Counted from the first letter of the stretch, positions 18,301 to 26,568 are shown. The stretch is DNA of 43,233 nt from Solirubrobacter phytolaccae (GCF_027587195.1 NZ_JAPDDP010000070.1:1-43233), one strand, 5' to 3'. Numbers and translations: made by a program. Notes: generated from the letters alone by a model not told the origin.

Positions 18301-18768
18301 TTGACCGACCGTGTTGTCATGACCGCTGAGGCCCAGAAGGCGCTTCAGGACGAGCTCGAGCAGCTCGAGACGGTGTCGCGGAAGGAGATCGCCGAGCGCA
18401 TCAAGACCGCGCGCGAGTGGGGCGATCTCAAGGAGAACTCCGAGTACCACGACGCCAAGAACGACCAGGCGCACCTGGAGACGAAGATCCTTCGCATCCG
18501 GGAAGCCCTGCTCAACGCGGACGTCCGCGAGGTGCAGACCTCGACGGAGCGGGTCGGGTTCGGCAGCAAGGTCGAGGTCGAGGACTCCAAGTCCGGCAAG
18601 ACGCTGACCTACACGCTCGTGTCGCCGTCAGAGGCCGTCCCGGGCGAGGGCAAGCTCTCGATGGACTCGCCCGTCGGCAAGGCGCTCGAGGGCGCGAAGG
18701 TCGGGCAGACGGTCAAGCTCACGACGCCGCGCGGCACCAAAGAGCTGAAGATCCTGTCTATCGGCTGA
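18301..18768 (+). CDS. greA: Transcription elongation factor GreA
   Basis: A 155-residue GreA (starting MTDRVVMTAEAQKALQDELE). It rescues backtracked RNA polymerase by stimulating cleavage of the nascent RNA through the secondary channel. The N-terminal antiparallel coiled coil carries the acidic tip with AREWGDLKENSEYHDAKNDQ (about residues 37-56). The C-terminal FKBP-like domain includes VGFGSKVEVEDSKSGKTLTY, SPVGKALEGAKVGQTVKL and TPRGTKELKILSIG. Start TTG 18301 fits the leaderless -10; ATG 18292 (MAGLTDRVV) is an alternative that would couple to the upstream stop. It lies directly downstream of a gene with tandem SOS boxes, so it may be partly damage-induced. The 3' end overlaps the convergent hydrolase gene by 11 bases. 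Confidence 0.95.
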   Translation: MTDRVVMTAEAQKALQDELEQLETVSRKEIAERIKTAREWGDLKENSEYHDAKNDQAHLETKILRIREALLNADVREVQTSTERVGFGSKVEVEDSKSGKTLTYTLVSPSEAVPGEGKLSMDSPVGKALEGAKVGQTVKLTTPRGTKELKILSIG

Positions 18769-19798
18769 AGCGCCGGAGGCTGTCGACGAGCACGTCGGGC
18801 ACTTCCAACGCCGGGAAGTGCCCGCCGTAGTCCGGCGTCTCCCAGCGCTCGATGTTCGCGAACGCGAGCTCGGCCACCTCGCGCGGCACGTGGATCATCT
18901 CGCGCGGGAAGTCCAAGTACGTCATCGGCACCGTGATCTTCTCGCCGGCCGCGACCACCTGGTCGAGCGCGAACCCGCCGTGCAGGCGCGCGTGGTACGG
19001 CCAGAACGACGTGCCGATCGACCCGGTGATCCAGTAGATCATCGTGGTGGTCAGCACGTCGTCGCGCGGCACGCCTAGCTCGTCGGTCCACGAGTCGAAC
19101 TTCTCCGCGATCCAGGTCATCAGGCCCACGGGTGAGTCGAACAGCCCGTAGGTCAGCGTCTGCGGCTTGGTGCCCATGATCTGGATGTAGCCGCCCTCTT
19201 CCTGCGACCAGTGGGCGAGCTCCTCGCGCGCCTTGGCGGCGTGCTCCGGGTAGGACTCCGTCTTGCGCAGCGGCATCATGTTCAGGTGCAGCGCGCGCAC
19301 CGCGTCGGGGAACGCGTACGCCATCCGGCAGCCGATGTGCGCGCCCCAGTCGCCGCCGGCGACCAGGTACTCGCGGTGCCCGAGCGCGCCCATCAGCGCG
19401 TGCATCGCGTCGGCCATCTCGGCGGTGCCCGCGCGGCCCAGCCCGACCGACCAGCCGTAGCCCGGCAGTGAAGGCACGACCACGCGGAAGTGCTCGCGCA
19501 GGTCGGCGATCACGCGGTTGAACTCCCACACCGTCGACGGCCAGCCGTGCAGCAACAGCAGCGGCGGCCCGTCGCCCTCGACGATGCAGTGCATCCCGTC
19601 CACGACGTACTGCTCGAAGCCGTTGAGCACGTCCTCGGCGACGCGCCAGTCGTACTCCTCGCGCCAGTAGGCGGCGAGCTCCATCGCGTCCGTGAGGCCG
19701 TATCCGGCCGGCCCGTCGTCGGGCCAGCGGGTCGCGTCCAGCCGGCGCGACAGGTCCAAAAGCACGTCTTCGGCGACGTTGATCGAGAAGCGCTCCAC
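18758..19798 (-). CDS. Epoxide hydrolase, microsomal type (alpha/beta hydrolase with EHN domain)
   Basis: A 346-residue enzyme from GTG 19798. The N-terminal EHN region has the typical LDATRWPDDGPAGYGLTDAM and YWREEYDWRVAEDVLNGFEQ. The alpha/beta-hydrolase core has the oxyanion motif HGWP (84-87), nucleophile D150 in VAGGDWGAHIG, and a late His in YGGHFPALEVPD that serves as the base. It should open epoxides to diols through an ester intermediate. The start was chosen because TAGGGT lies 7 bases upstream and the family N-terminus begins here; the frame is open further upstream. It follows the M20 gene on the same strand with 10 bases between. The physiological substrate is unknown. Confidence 0.88.
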   Translation of the reverse strand: MERFSINVAEDVLLDLSRRLDATRWPDDGPAGYGLTDAMELAAYWREEYDWRVAEDVLNGFEQYVVDGMHCIVEGDGPPLLLLHGWPSTVWEFNRVIADLREHFRVVVPSLPGYGWSVGLGRAGTAEMADAMHALMGALGHREYLVAGGDWGAHIGCRMAYAFPDAVRALHLNMMPLRKTESYPEHAAKAREELAHWSQEEGGYIQIMGTKPQTLTYGLFDSPVGLMTWIAEKFDSWTDELGVPRDDVLTTTMIYWITGSIGTSFWPYHARLHGGFALDQVVAAGEKITVPMTYLDFPREMIHVPREVAELAFANIERWETPDYGGHFPALEVPDVLVDSLRRFSR

Positions 19799-19805
19799 GA
19801 GCCGG

Positions 19806-19811
19806 ACCCTA
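19806..19811 (-). promoter_or_regulatory. -10 element TAGGGT for the epoxide hydrolase, overlapping the M20 stop
   Basis: On the minus strand TAGGGT ends 7 bases before GTG 19798, and its TAG is the stop codon of the amidohydrolase gene. This is the same stop-codon/-10 overlap as seen at greA. Confidence 0.5.
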
Positions 19812-20921
19812 CCCGAGCACCTTGTTCGCCACGTCAACGTGCAGCCGCGTCCCGATCGCGAGCGCCCGCTCGTCGATCACGAACCGCGGGTGATGGTGCG
19901 GGAACGGGCCGCCCGCGCCGACGAACGCGTAGCACCCGGGCGCCTCGGCCAGGTACGCCGAGAAGTCGTCGCCGCCCATGATCGGGTCCGGCTCGACCAG
20001 CTCGTCGCGTACCACGGAGCGCACCAGCTCGGTGGCGACGGGGTCGTTCACGACCGGCTTGTAGCCGTACACGAACCGCAGCTCGAAGGAAGCGCCGTGC
20101 GCCGCGCTCACGCCGTGCCCGATCTCCTCGATCAGCTTCGGGATGAGCGACCGCACGTCGGGATCGAACGACCGCGCCGTGCCGGTCAGCCGCGCCTCGC
20201 CCGGGATGACGTTCGGCGCGTCGCCGGCGTGGATGGAGCCGATCGTGACCACGGCGGGCTGCAGCGGGTCGATCCGGCGCGCGACGATGTGCTGGAGCGA
20301 GCCCACGAGCTCCGCCGCGCACGCGACCGTGTCGACCGCGGTGTGGGGGAGCCCGGCGTGACCACCGCGCCCGGTGATCGTGATCTCGAAGAAGTCCGCC
20401 GCGGCCATCCAGTCGCCCGGCACGGCCGCGACCTTCCCGTACTCGAGCGGCGTCCACAGGTGGCAGCCGTAGACGAAGTCCACGCCCTCCATCACGCCCG
20501 CCGCGATCATGTCGCGCGCGCCGCCCGGGGCGAGCTCCTCGCCGTGCTGGAAGATGAAGCGCACCTCGCCGCGCGGCACGCCGTCGGCGGCGAGGGTCTT
20601 GGCGGCCCCGAGGAGCATCGCGGTGTGCCCGTCATGCCCGCACGCGTGCATCGCGCCCGGCCGCTCGGACGCGAAGTCGACGCCGCTCTCCTCCTGGATC
20701 GGCAGCGCGTCGATGTCCGCGCGGAGCGCCACGACCGGGCCGTCGCCGTCCCCGCGCAGGCGCCCGAGCACGCTCGTCTCGGTCGGTCGCGAGACCTCCA
20801 CGCCGAGCTCCGCCAACGTCTGCGCGACGAACGCCGACGTCTCGTGCTCCTCGAAGCTCACCTCGGGGTGGCGGTGCAGATGCCGCCGCCACGCCACCAC
20901 GTCTTCCTCGACCCCGGCCAT
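19809..20921 (-). CDS. M20-family amidohydrolase (hippurate/N-acyl amino acid hydrolase type)
   Basis: A 370-residue metallohydrolase from ATG 20921. Metal-site motifs are intact: HACGHDGH (92-99) after the ALRADIDALP strand, HGEE (126-129) with the following LAPGGA, and a late His in FPHHHPRFVID. The dimerisation lid begins ITGRGGHAGLPHTAVD. It belongs to the group that splits N-acyl amino acids, hippurate or IAA conjugates (M20D). Its sub-specificity cannot be read from the sequence. It has no signal peptide, so it is cytoplasmic. The epoxide hydrolase gene follows. It is divergent from a secreted-protein gene 40 bases away. Confidence 0.93.
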   Translation of the reverse strand: MAGVEEDVVAWRRHLHRHPEVSFEEHETSAFVAQTLAELGVEVSRPTETSVLGRLRGDGDGPVVALRADIDALPIQEESGVDFASERPGAMHACGHDGHTAMLLGAAKTLAADGVPRGEVRFIFQHGEELAPGGARDMIAAGVMEGVDFVYGCHLWTPLEYGKVAAVPGDWMAAADFFEITITGRGGHAGLPHTAVDTVACAAELVGSLQHIVARRIDPLQPAVVTIGSIHAGDAPNVIPGEARLTGTARSFDPDVRSLIPKLIEEIGHGVSAAHGASFELRFVYGYKPVVNDPVATELVRSVVRDELVEPDPIMGGDDFSAYLAEAPGCYAFVGAGGPFPHHHPRFVIDERALAIGTRLHVDVANKVLG

Positions 20922-20961
20922 CCGCGCATGCTTGCACGGTCGGCGGGGTACTCGCACCGCC

Positions 20962-21768
20962 GTGAAACTCAAGTTTGCGGTAGTGATGATGGCCGCCTTC
21001 GCTGTGAGCGCTTCCGACGCGCTCGCGCAGACGCAGTACGCCGGCTCCGCGACGGTCTCCAAGGGCCGGATCGCGGTTCCGCTGATCTCGCTGACGGTGC
21101 AGCCGGACGGCAACGTCGTCGGGCGCCTCGCCTACAACGTCCGCTGTCGCAAGACCAACTTCCCGACGATGACCACGCGCCTGACCGGCCGCGTGAACGG
21201 CGCGACCTTCACCGTGACCGGCCGCAGCCGCCTGGGCAGCGGGCTCGGGACGCTGCGCTTCACGCTCACCGGCACGCTCGCACCCGACTCCGCGACCGGC
21301 CAGGTCCGCCTACGCGGCTGCCACAAGTACACGCGCACGTTCGCGCTGCGGACGCCCAGCGCGCCCGCCGGTGCCCCCGCGTTGCCGGCGCCCAGCGTGC
21401 CCGTGTTCGGCTTCACGAGCCAGTCGGCGGGCGGCGTGTCGCTGCCGCTCGCGCTGCGCGTGGCCGCCAACGGTCGCTTCTACGGCTCGTGGGCGTCGAC
21501 GATGCGCTGCGGCAACCGCACGCTGGCCTGGAACAACGCCACGCCCGTCACCTCCGTGCGCGCGGACGGCTCGTTCGTCCGCAACGAGCGGTTCACGGTC
21601 CGCTACGACGACGGCTCCAGCGAGCGCTACCGCGTGAACTTCAGCGGCCGCTTCCTCGCGGACGGCGTCTCGGGGACGCTTCGGGTGCGGATGCGCTACC
21701 GCGAAGGACGGAACACCAACTTCGAGCCCTGCGACAGCGGCGTCGTGACGTGGGCGGCGCGCCCCTGA
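20962..21768 (+). CDS. Secreted protein of unknown function with internal duplication
   Basis: A 268-residue protein from GTG 20962 with a clear signal peptide (MKLKFAVVMMAAFAVSASDA, cleavage near LA-QT). The mature part is two similar beta-rich halves (about residues 26-136 and 145-268). Each has a Cys after a beta strand (AYNVRCRK; STMRCGNR) and another near its end (LRGCHKY; FEPCDSG), suggesting one disulfide per repeat. Both halves contain a variant of G-v-SGTLRVR or ATGQVRLRG. The halves are joined by an Ala/Pro linker (SAPAGAPALPAPS). No family is recognised. It is probably an extracellular or surface beta-sandwich protein. Its stop is 15 bases before the FKBP gene. Confidence 0.75.
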   Translation: MKLKFAVVMMAAFAVSASDALAQTQYAGSATVSKGRIAVPLISLTVQPDGNVVGRLAYNVRCRKTNFPTMTTRLTGRVNGATFTVTGRSRLGSGLGTLRFTLTGTLAPDSATGQVRLRGCHKYTRTFALRTPSAPAGAPALPAPSVPVFGFTSQSAGGVSLPLALRVAANGRFYGSWASTMRCGNRTLAWNNATPVTSVRADGSFVRNERFTVRYDDGSSERYRVNFSGRFLADGVSGTLRVRMRYREGRNTNFEPCDSGVVTWAARP

Positions 21769-21771
21769 CGG

Positions 21772-21777
21772 TACGGT
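21772..21777 (+). promoter_or_regulatory. -10 element TACGGT of a leaderless transcript
   Basis: TACGGT ends 6 bases before ATG 21784, and no Shine-Dalgarno is present. Confidence 0.45.
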
Positions 21778-21783
21778 GCGGTC

Positions 21784-22152
21784 ATGAGCAAGCCCGAAGT
21801 GACGATTCCGGAGGGAGCGCCCTCCTACCAGCTCGAGCTCGAGGACCTGACGGTCGGCGAGGGCGATGAGGCCACCGCCGGCAGCATCGTCGAGGTCCAC
21901 TACGTCGGCGTGTCGTGGAAGACCGGCAAGCAGTTCGACGCGTCCTGGGACCGCGGCGACACGTTCAAGTTCGGCCTCGGCAAGGGCCAGGTCATCCGCG
22001 GCTGGGACGAGGGCGTGGCGGGCATGAAGGTCGGCGGCCGCCGCAAGATCACGATCCCGCCGGACCTCGCCTACGGCAAGCGCGGCGCGGGCGGCGCGAT
22101 CGGGCCGGACGAGACGCTCGTGTTCGTCGTCGACCTGATCGGCGTGCGGTAG
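21784..22152 (+). CDS. FKBP-type peptidyl-prolyl cis-trans isomerase
   Basis: A 122-residue single-domain FKBP. Family signatures run through it: AGSIVEVHYVGVSWKTGKQF, DASWDRGDTFKFGLGKGQVI, RGWDEGVAGMKVGGRRKITI, PPDLAYGKRGAGGAIGPDET and LVFVVDLIGV. The pocket residues Tyr, Phe, Asp, Val-Ile, Trp and Tyr of FKBP12 are all matched. There is no signal peptide, so it is a cytoplasmic folding helper. It has its own leaderless promoter and is convergent with the HAD gene, with three bases between the stops. Confidence 0.96.
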   Translation: MSKPEVTIPEGAPSYQLELEDLTVGEGDEATAGSIVEVHYVGVSWKTGKQFDASWDRGDTFKFGLGKGQVIRGWDEGVAGMKVGGRRKITIPPDLAYGKRGAGGAIGPDETLVFVVDLIGVR

Positions 22153-22155
22153 CGC

Positions 22156-22935
22156 CTACTCGAGCAGGGCGGCGAGGTCGGCCACGGAGTCGACGATCCG
22201 GGACGGTCGGTACGGGTAGCGCTCGGCCGACTCGACCGTGCTGATCCCGGTCAGCACGAGGATCGTCTCCAGGCCGGCCTCGAGCCCCGACACGATGTCG
22301 GTGTCCATCCGGTCGCCGATCATCGCGGTCGTCTCGGAGTGGGCGTCGATCGCGTTCAGCGCGCTGCGCATCATCAGCGGGTTCGGCTTGCCGACGTAGT
22401 AGGGCTCGACGCCGGTCGCGCGGGTGATGAGCGCGGCGACGGACCCCGTGGCCGGCAGCGGGCCGTCCGGCGACGGGCCGGTCGGGTCGGGGTTGGTGGC
22501 GATGAAGCGCGCGCCGTTGACGATCAGCCGGATCGCGAGCGCGATCCGCTCGAACGAGTACGTGCGCGTCTCACCCAGGACCACGTAGTCGGGGTCGCGC
22601 TCGGTGAGCGTGTAGCCCGCGTCGTGCAGCGCGGTCGTGAGGCCGGCCTCGCCGATCACGAACGCCGAGCCGTTCGGGCGCTGGCTCTCCAGGAAGCTGG
22701 ACGTCGCCAGCGCCGAGGTCCAGATCGCGGACTCCGGGACTTCGAGCCCGCTCGCCTTCAGCCGCGCCGCGAGGTCCCGGGGCGTGTAGATGGAGTTGTT
22801 GGTCAGGACGAGGAACGGCGCGTCGCGCTTGCGCAGGTTGGCGAGGAAGCGGTCGGCACCAGGAATGGCGTGCTCTTCGTGCACGAGCACGCCATCCATG
22901 TCCATCAGCCACGAGTGGATCTCTCGACGGGTCAC
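22156..22935 (-). CDS. HAD-IIA family phosphatase (NagD/phosphoglycolate phosphatase-like)
   Basis: A 259-residue HAD hydrolase from GTG 22935. Motif I is DMDGVL (nucleophile D12, acid D14), motif II is LTNNS, the Lys is in [10 protein letters not shown], and motif III is [10 protein letters not shown]. The large C2-type cap lies between motifs II and III. The family includes NagD, 4-nitrophenylphosphatase and pyridoxal or glycolate phosphate phosphatases; the substrate is not deducible. The start is supported by TAACCT 8 bases upstream and by the [16 protein letters not shown]-terminus. Confidence 0.92.
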   Translation of the reverse strand: MTRREIHSWLMDMDGVLVHEEHAIPGADRFLANLRKRDAPFLVLTNNSIYTPRDLAARLKASGLEVPESAIWTSALATSSFLESQRPNGSAFVIGEAGLTTALHDAGYTLTERDPDYVVLGETRTYSFERIALAIRLIVNGARFIATNPDPTGPSPDGPLPATGSVAALITRATGVEPYYVGKPNPLMMRSALNAIDAHSETTAMIGDRMDTDIVSGLEAGLETILVLTGISTVESAERYPYRPSRIVDSVADLAALLE

Positions 22936-22943
22936 GGTCTCGC

Positions 22944-22949
22944 AGGTTA
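22944..22949 (-). promoter_or_regulatory. -10 element TAACCT of a leaderless transcript
   Basis: On the minus strand TAACCT ends 8 bases before GTG 22935, without a Shine-Dalgarno sequence. Confidence 0.45.
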
Positions 22950-23045
22950 CGCACTACCCTGCCGCTCCGATTGCGTCATCGGCGGGTTCTTGCGTGGTAG
23001 GTCTGGTGGCGTGACGCGAGTGAAGCGAGGGTCTGAGGAGTGCAG

Positions 23046-23816
23046 TTGAAGCGCACAGCAGTGGTGTCGGCGGGCGTCTTGGTGGTCGGAGCGGCCGTGC
23101 TCGCGCAGTCGGGAACCGCGCAGAACTCGCGGATCGCCGCCGATGAGGGTGGCCTCGCGGTCTCCCCGTTCGGGGTCGATCACGCGGCGACGATCGGGTC
23201 CACCGACTCGATGACCGTCACCAACCGCAGCAAGCAGGCGCTGGACATCGCGGTCGCGCCGCGGCCGTGGACGCAGTCGTCCTCCGGCGCCGTGAGCCCG
23301 AACCGGCGCTCGACGCTCGGCGCGGTCAAGGTCAGCGCGACCGACTTCACGCTCGCCCCGGGCGAGAGCCGCAAGGTCGACGTGACGCTCGGCGCCACGG
23401 CCTCGGGCGGGTCGCTGTTCGGTGCGCTCGAGGTGGTCGGGCTGCCGACGGACATCGCTTCGCGCAAGGGCGTCGTGACGGGCTACCGGCTCGTCGGCGC
23501 GCTGCGCTACCACGCGGCGGCGAAGACCTACAAGCTGGTCGCCGGCACGCCGAAGGTCGCGTCCGACAAGACGATCGTCCTCCCGCTCCGCAGCCAGGGC
23601 AACACGAACGAGGCCGTGAGCGGCACGGTGCGCGTCAAGGGCGCTCTGGGCACCAAGAACGGCTCCGTGAAGGCGACCCGGATCCTCCCGGGCAAGCAGG
23701 TCAACATCGCGCTCGCGTCCGGCAAGACCCTGAAGGCCGGGTCCTACACCGCCACCGTCACGCTCAAGCAGGGCACCCTGCGCACGACGGTGACGAAGAA
23801 GCTGCGCGTCAAGTAG
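23046..23816 (+). CDS. Secreted beta-sandwich protein of unknown function
   Basis: A 256-residue exported protein. TTG 23046 is preferred because GAGGAG (23035-23040) ends 5 bases before it and the product starts MKRTAVVSAGVLVVGAAVLA, a standard signal peptide. GTG 23040 would leave no room for a Shine-Dalgarno. The N-terminal half (SDSMTVTNRSKQALDIAV, DFTLAPGESRKVDVTL, GGSLFGALEVVG) resembles the Ig-like fold of DUF916/WxL-interacting or chaperone-like domains. The C-terminal half is a second beta domain ending TATVTLKQGTLRTTVTKKLR. No sortase signal or anchor is visible. This is one of the few genes here with a real Shine-Dalgarno sequence. Function unknown. Confidence 0.75.
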   Translation: MKRTAVVSAGVLVVGAAVLAQSGTAQNSRIAADEGGLAVSPFGVDHAATIGSTDSMTVTNRSKQALDIAVAPRPWTQSSSGAVSPNRRSTLGAVKVSATDFTLAPGESRKVDVTLGATASGGSLFGALEVVGLPTDIASRKGVVTGYRLVGALRYHAAAKTYKLVAGTPKVASDKTIVLPLRSQGNTNEAVSGTVRVKGALGTKNGSVKATRILPGKQVNIALASGKTLKAGSYTATVTLKQGTLRTTVTKKLRVK

Positions 23817-23819
23817 GGC

Positions 23820-24455
23820 TCAGTGCGCGGCCTTGCGGGCCGCGACCTCGAGCTCGATCGCCAGTCCGGCGAGTGGCGTTCCCCAGCTCTCCAGGGAGGT
23901 CGGGGACGCCACCGAGTAGCCGGACCCGACCGCGGAGACGGCGCCGCGGAGCGCCCACTTCGCGAACGTGTCGGCGAAGCGCTCGATCGGTGACGTGCAG
24001 TCGCCGGTGTCGGTCGTGAGGCAGGCGCCGCTGTGGGGGAGCTCGGCGGCCAGCTGGTCACGCAGGTCGGTCGGGACGACCGCCTGGTCGACCACGTGCC
24101 CGAGCTCGTGCAGGACGACGGTGGGACGGTCGATCTTGCGCTCCCCGTTGAGGTAGGCGAGGTTGAAGACGACCTGGTAGTCGCCGTCGGGGCGCGGCCG
24201 CATCATCCCGACGTGCGGGGCGCCCGGCTCCGCGTAGGTGCCGATGATGACCTTGCCGTCGACCTCGTCGATCAGCTGACGCGCCTCGGGCCGGGCCTGG
24301 TCGATCGCCTCGATGATCCACTGCTTGTCCTGCTCGCGGACGGTCGTGTCCCAGCGGAACGTGGCGGCGCGGACGGCCGGGTCGACCGCCGGCCCGTCGC
24401 TCCCGCAACCGGCGGCGAGGGCGAGCACGGAGAGTCCAAGCGCAAGACGCTTCAT
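23820..24455 (-). CDS. Putative zinc-metalloprotease-like lipoprotein
   Basis: A 211-residue lipoprotein from ATG 24455. The signal sequence MKRLALGLSVLALAAG is followed by the lipobox Cys C17. The mature part has HELGH (116-120) in TVVLHELGHVVDQ, the HExxH zinc motif. SPIERFADTFAKWAL, about 50 residues later, could supply the third ligand through its Glu. The spacing and short length resemble small gluzincin-like peptidases, but I cannot name the family. The substrate is unknown. It is attached outside the membrane. It is convergent with the previous gene (three bases) and divergent from an MFS gene. Confidence 0.75.
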   Translation of the reverse strand: MKRLALGLSVLALAAGCGSDGPAVDPAVRAATFRWDTTVREQDKQWIIEAIDQARPEARQLIDEVDGKVIIGTYAEPGAPHVGMMRPRPDGDYQVVFNLAYLNGERKIDRPTVVLHELGHVVDQAVVPTDLRDQLAAELPHSGACLTTDTGDCTSPIERFADTFAKWALRGAVSAVGSGYSVASPTSLESWGTPLAGLAIELEVAARKAAH

Positions 24456-24513
24456 CGTGCTCGATACATCGGCTTTGGCGTGCATGCCTTGAGCGCCGGG
24501 TACGTAGGCGCAC

Positions 24514-25776
24514 ATGAGCTCCATGCCGGCGGGCAGGGCCGCGGTACGAGTGCAGGAAGGCTGGTTCGCCGCGCTCGGCGTGAAGGGGCGCCGTGCCTTC
24601 CGGGCCGCGTACGCGGGGTACATGCTGGACGCGTTCGACCTGATCGTGTTGACGCTGTCCTTGACCGCGATCGGGGCGACGTTCAGCGTCGGCACGGGCG
24701 CGACGGGCGCGTTGTCGACGGTCACGCTGTCGGCGTCGGCGATCGGTGGCGTGCTCGGCGGGGTGCTCGCCGATCGGATCGGGCGGGCGCGGACGCTGAT
24801 GCTCTCGGTCGCCGTCTATTCGTTGTTCACGTTCTTGAGCGGGTTGGCGACCTCGTACGAGATGCTGCTGGTGTTCCGGGTCTTCCAGGGCATCGGGTTC
24901 GGCGCCGAGTGGGGCGTGGGGGCGGTGCTGGTGGCGGAGCTCGTGCGGCCCGAGTCGCGCGGGCGGGCGCTGGGCGTGGTCCAGAGCGCGTGGGCGGCGG
25001 GCTGGGCGCTGGCCGTGGTCGCGTACCTGATCGCGTTCGAGGTGTTCGCCGAGGGCACGGCCTGGCGCGTGCTGATGTGCCTGGGCATCCTGCCGGCGCT
25101 GCTGATCCTCTACGTGCGGTCGCGGGTGGAGGACCCGGAGGTGTTCCGCTCGGCGGAGAAGCAGGAGACCGGCGCGCCGCTGCGTGAGATTCTGAGCGGG
25201 CCGCTGCTTCGGACCACGCTGGCGGCCTCGGTGCTGGCGACCGGCATCCAGGGCGGCTACTACGCGATGTTCACGTGGATTCCGACGTACCTGAAGGACG
25301 AGCGCGACCTCACCGTGGTCGGCACGTCGGGCTATCTGTTCGTGGTCATCGCGGGCGCGTTCCTCGGCTACCTGACCGCCGGCTTCGTGCACGACCGGCT
25401 CGGCCGGCGGCGGACCTTCGCGTTGTTCGCGGCGTTGGCGGGCTGCGCGCTGGTCCTGTACTTCCTGGTGCCCGAGGGGGCGAACACGGCGCTGTTGATC
25501 GTCGGCTTCCCGCTGGGCTTCTTCGCCTCGGGGTGCTTCAGCGGCTTCGGCTCCTATCTGGCCGAGCTGTTCCCGACCCACGCCCGCGCGACCGGTGGTG
25601 GCTTTTGTTACAACGTCGGCCGCGGCGTGGGCGCGCTGTTCCCGGGCATCATCGGGTTCCTCGCGGCCGCGATCGGGCTGGGCGGCGCGATCGCCTTCGG
25701 CGTGTTCGGCTACGTGCTCGCCATCTGCGCCCTGGCCGTGCTGCCGGAGACCGCGGGAAGGGACATCGCGTCGTGA
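24514..25776 (+). CDS. MFS transporter, metabolite:H+ / aromatic-acid symporter-like
   Basis: A 420-residue carrier with 12 predicted membrane helices. The cytoplasmic loop 2-3 motif is ADRIGRARTLML, repeated in the second half as HDRLGRRRTFAL. The first helix has MLDAFDLIVLTLSLTAI, with the membrane Asp residues usual for the AAHS/metabolite:H+ symporter group. The fourth helix contains FRVFQGIGFGAEWGVG, also diagnostic of that group (sialate, aromatic and dicarboxylic acid carriers). ATG 24523 is an alternative start. The stop overlaps the GTG of the cyclase-family gene (GTGA), so the two are translationally coupled and the hydrolase probably acts on the imported compound or its derivative. 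Confidence 0.92.
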   Translation: MSSMPAGRAAVRVQEGWFAALGVKGRRAFRAAYAGYMLDAFDLIVLTLSLTAIGATFSVGTGATGALSTVTLSASAIGGVLGGVLADRIGRARTLMLSVAVYSLFTFLSGLATSYEMLLVFRVFQGIGFGAEWGVGAVLVAELVRPESRGRALGVVQSAWAAGWALAVVAYLIAFEVFAEGTAWRVLMCLGILPALLILYVRSRVEDPEVFRSAEKQETGAPLREILSGPLLRTTLAASVLATGIQGGYYAMFTWIPTYLKDERDLTVVGTSGYLFVVIAGAFLGYLTAGFVHDRLGRRRTFALFAALAGCALVLYFLVPEGANTALLIVGFPLGFFASGCFSGFGSYLAELFPTHARATGGGFCYNVGRGVGALFPGIIGFLAAAIGLGGAIAFGVFGYVLAICALAVLPETAGRDIAS

Positions 25777-26522
25777 ACCTGTCGGAGCTGCTTTCGGCTC
25801 GGGTGTACGACCTCGAGCAACCCCGCCACGCCGGCCTGCCGATCCACCCGGCCCACGAGCCCGGCGTGTCCCTCACCTTGCACCGTCGCCACGAGCACGG
25901 CGGGGCGGAGCGCCGCACCGGCGCCTCGGCGCTGCTGGTCATGGCCGAGCACACCGGCACGCACATCGACGCCCTGTGCCACCAGGCGTATGACGGCGAG
26001 CTCCATGGCGGCGTGCCGGTCACGCCGCAGATCCAGACGCCGACGGGCTTCACCGAGCTGGGCATCGACACGGTCGCGCCGATCGTGCGCCGTGGCGTCC
26101 TGTTCGATTGCGCGCCGTGTGAAGCCGTGGGGCCGGCGGAGCTGGAAGCCTGCGGGGTGGAGGTGCGGGAGGGCGACGTGGCCCTGGTCCGCCTGGGCTC
26201 GGGCGCGCTGTTCGGCGACCCGGAGGCCTACCTGTCGGCCGGCGGCGTGACCGCCGCGGGCTCGCGCTGGCTGGCCGAGCGCCGCCCCTTCGCGGTCGGC
26301 GCGGACAACTGCGCGTGGGACACGATCGACGGCCACGACCCCGACCTCGGCTCGATCCCGGGCCACACGATCCTGATCGTCCAGTCGGGCATCCACATCA
26401 TCGAGTCGCTGTACCTCGAGGAGCTGGCGGCCGACGGCGTGACGGAGTTCGGTTTCGTGTGCCTGCCTTTGAAGCTCCGGGGCGGCACGGGGTGCCCCGT
26501 GCGTCCGATTGCGCTGGTTTGA
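25773..26522 (+). CDS. Cyclase-family (kynurenine formamidase-like) metal-dependent hydrolase
   Basis: A 249-residue protein from GTG 25773, overlapping the MFS stop by 4 bases. It contains the metal motif HTGTHIDALCH (60-70), matching HxGTHxDxPxH except that Ala-Leu-Cys replaces the usual Pro region. It also has AVGADNCAWDTIDG, the later Asp/Asn signature, and HTILIVQSGIHIIESLYLEE near the end. Family members include bacterial arylformamidase (KynB), isatin hydrolase and polyketide cyclases. The coupled carrier suggests breakdown of an imported cyclic or N-acyl aromatic compound; the exact substrate is unknown. Ring-opening hydrolysis is a reasonable guess. Confidence 0.9.
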   Translation: MNLSELLSARVYDLEQPRHAGLPIHPAHEPGVSLTLHRRHEHGGAERRTGASALLVMAEHTGTHIDALCHQAYDGELHGGVPVTPQIQTPTGFTELGIDTVAPIVRRGVLFDCAPCEAVGPAELEACGVEVREGDVALVRLGSGALFGDPEAYLSAGGVTAAGSRWLAERRPFAVGADNCAWDTIDGHDPDLGSIPGHTILIVQSGIHIIESLYLEELAADGVTEFGFVCLPLKLRGGTGCPVRPIALV

Positions 26523-26568
26523 CGCAAACGCGTCTAGATCCGTAACACCATCATCGAGAAAGTGAGGG

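Noticed and set aside
26521-26534. GACGC-AAAC-GCGTC hairpin after the cyclase gene
   Set aside because: Only 5-bp arms and no T-run; too weak to call a terminator.
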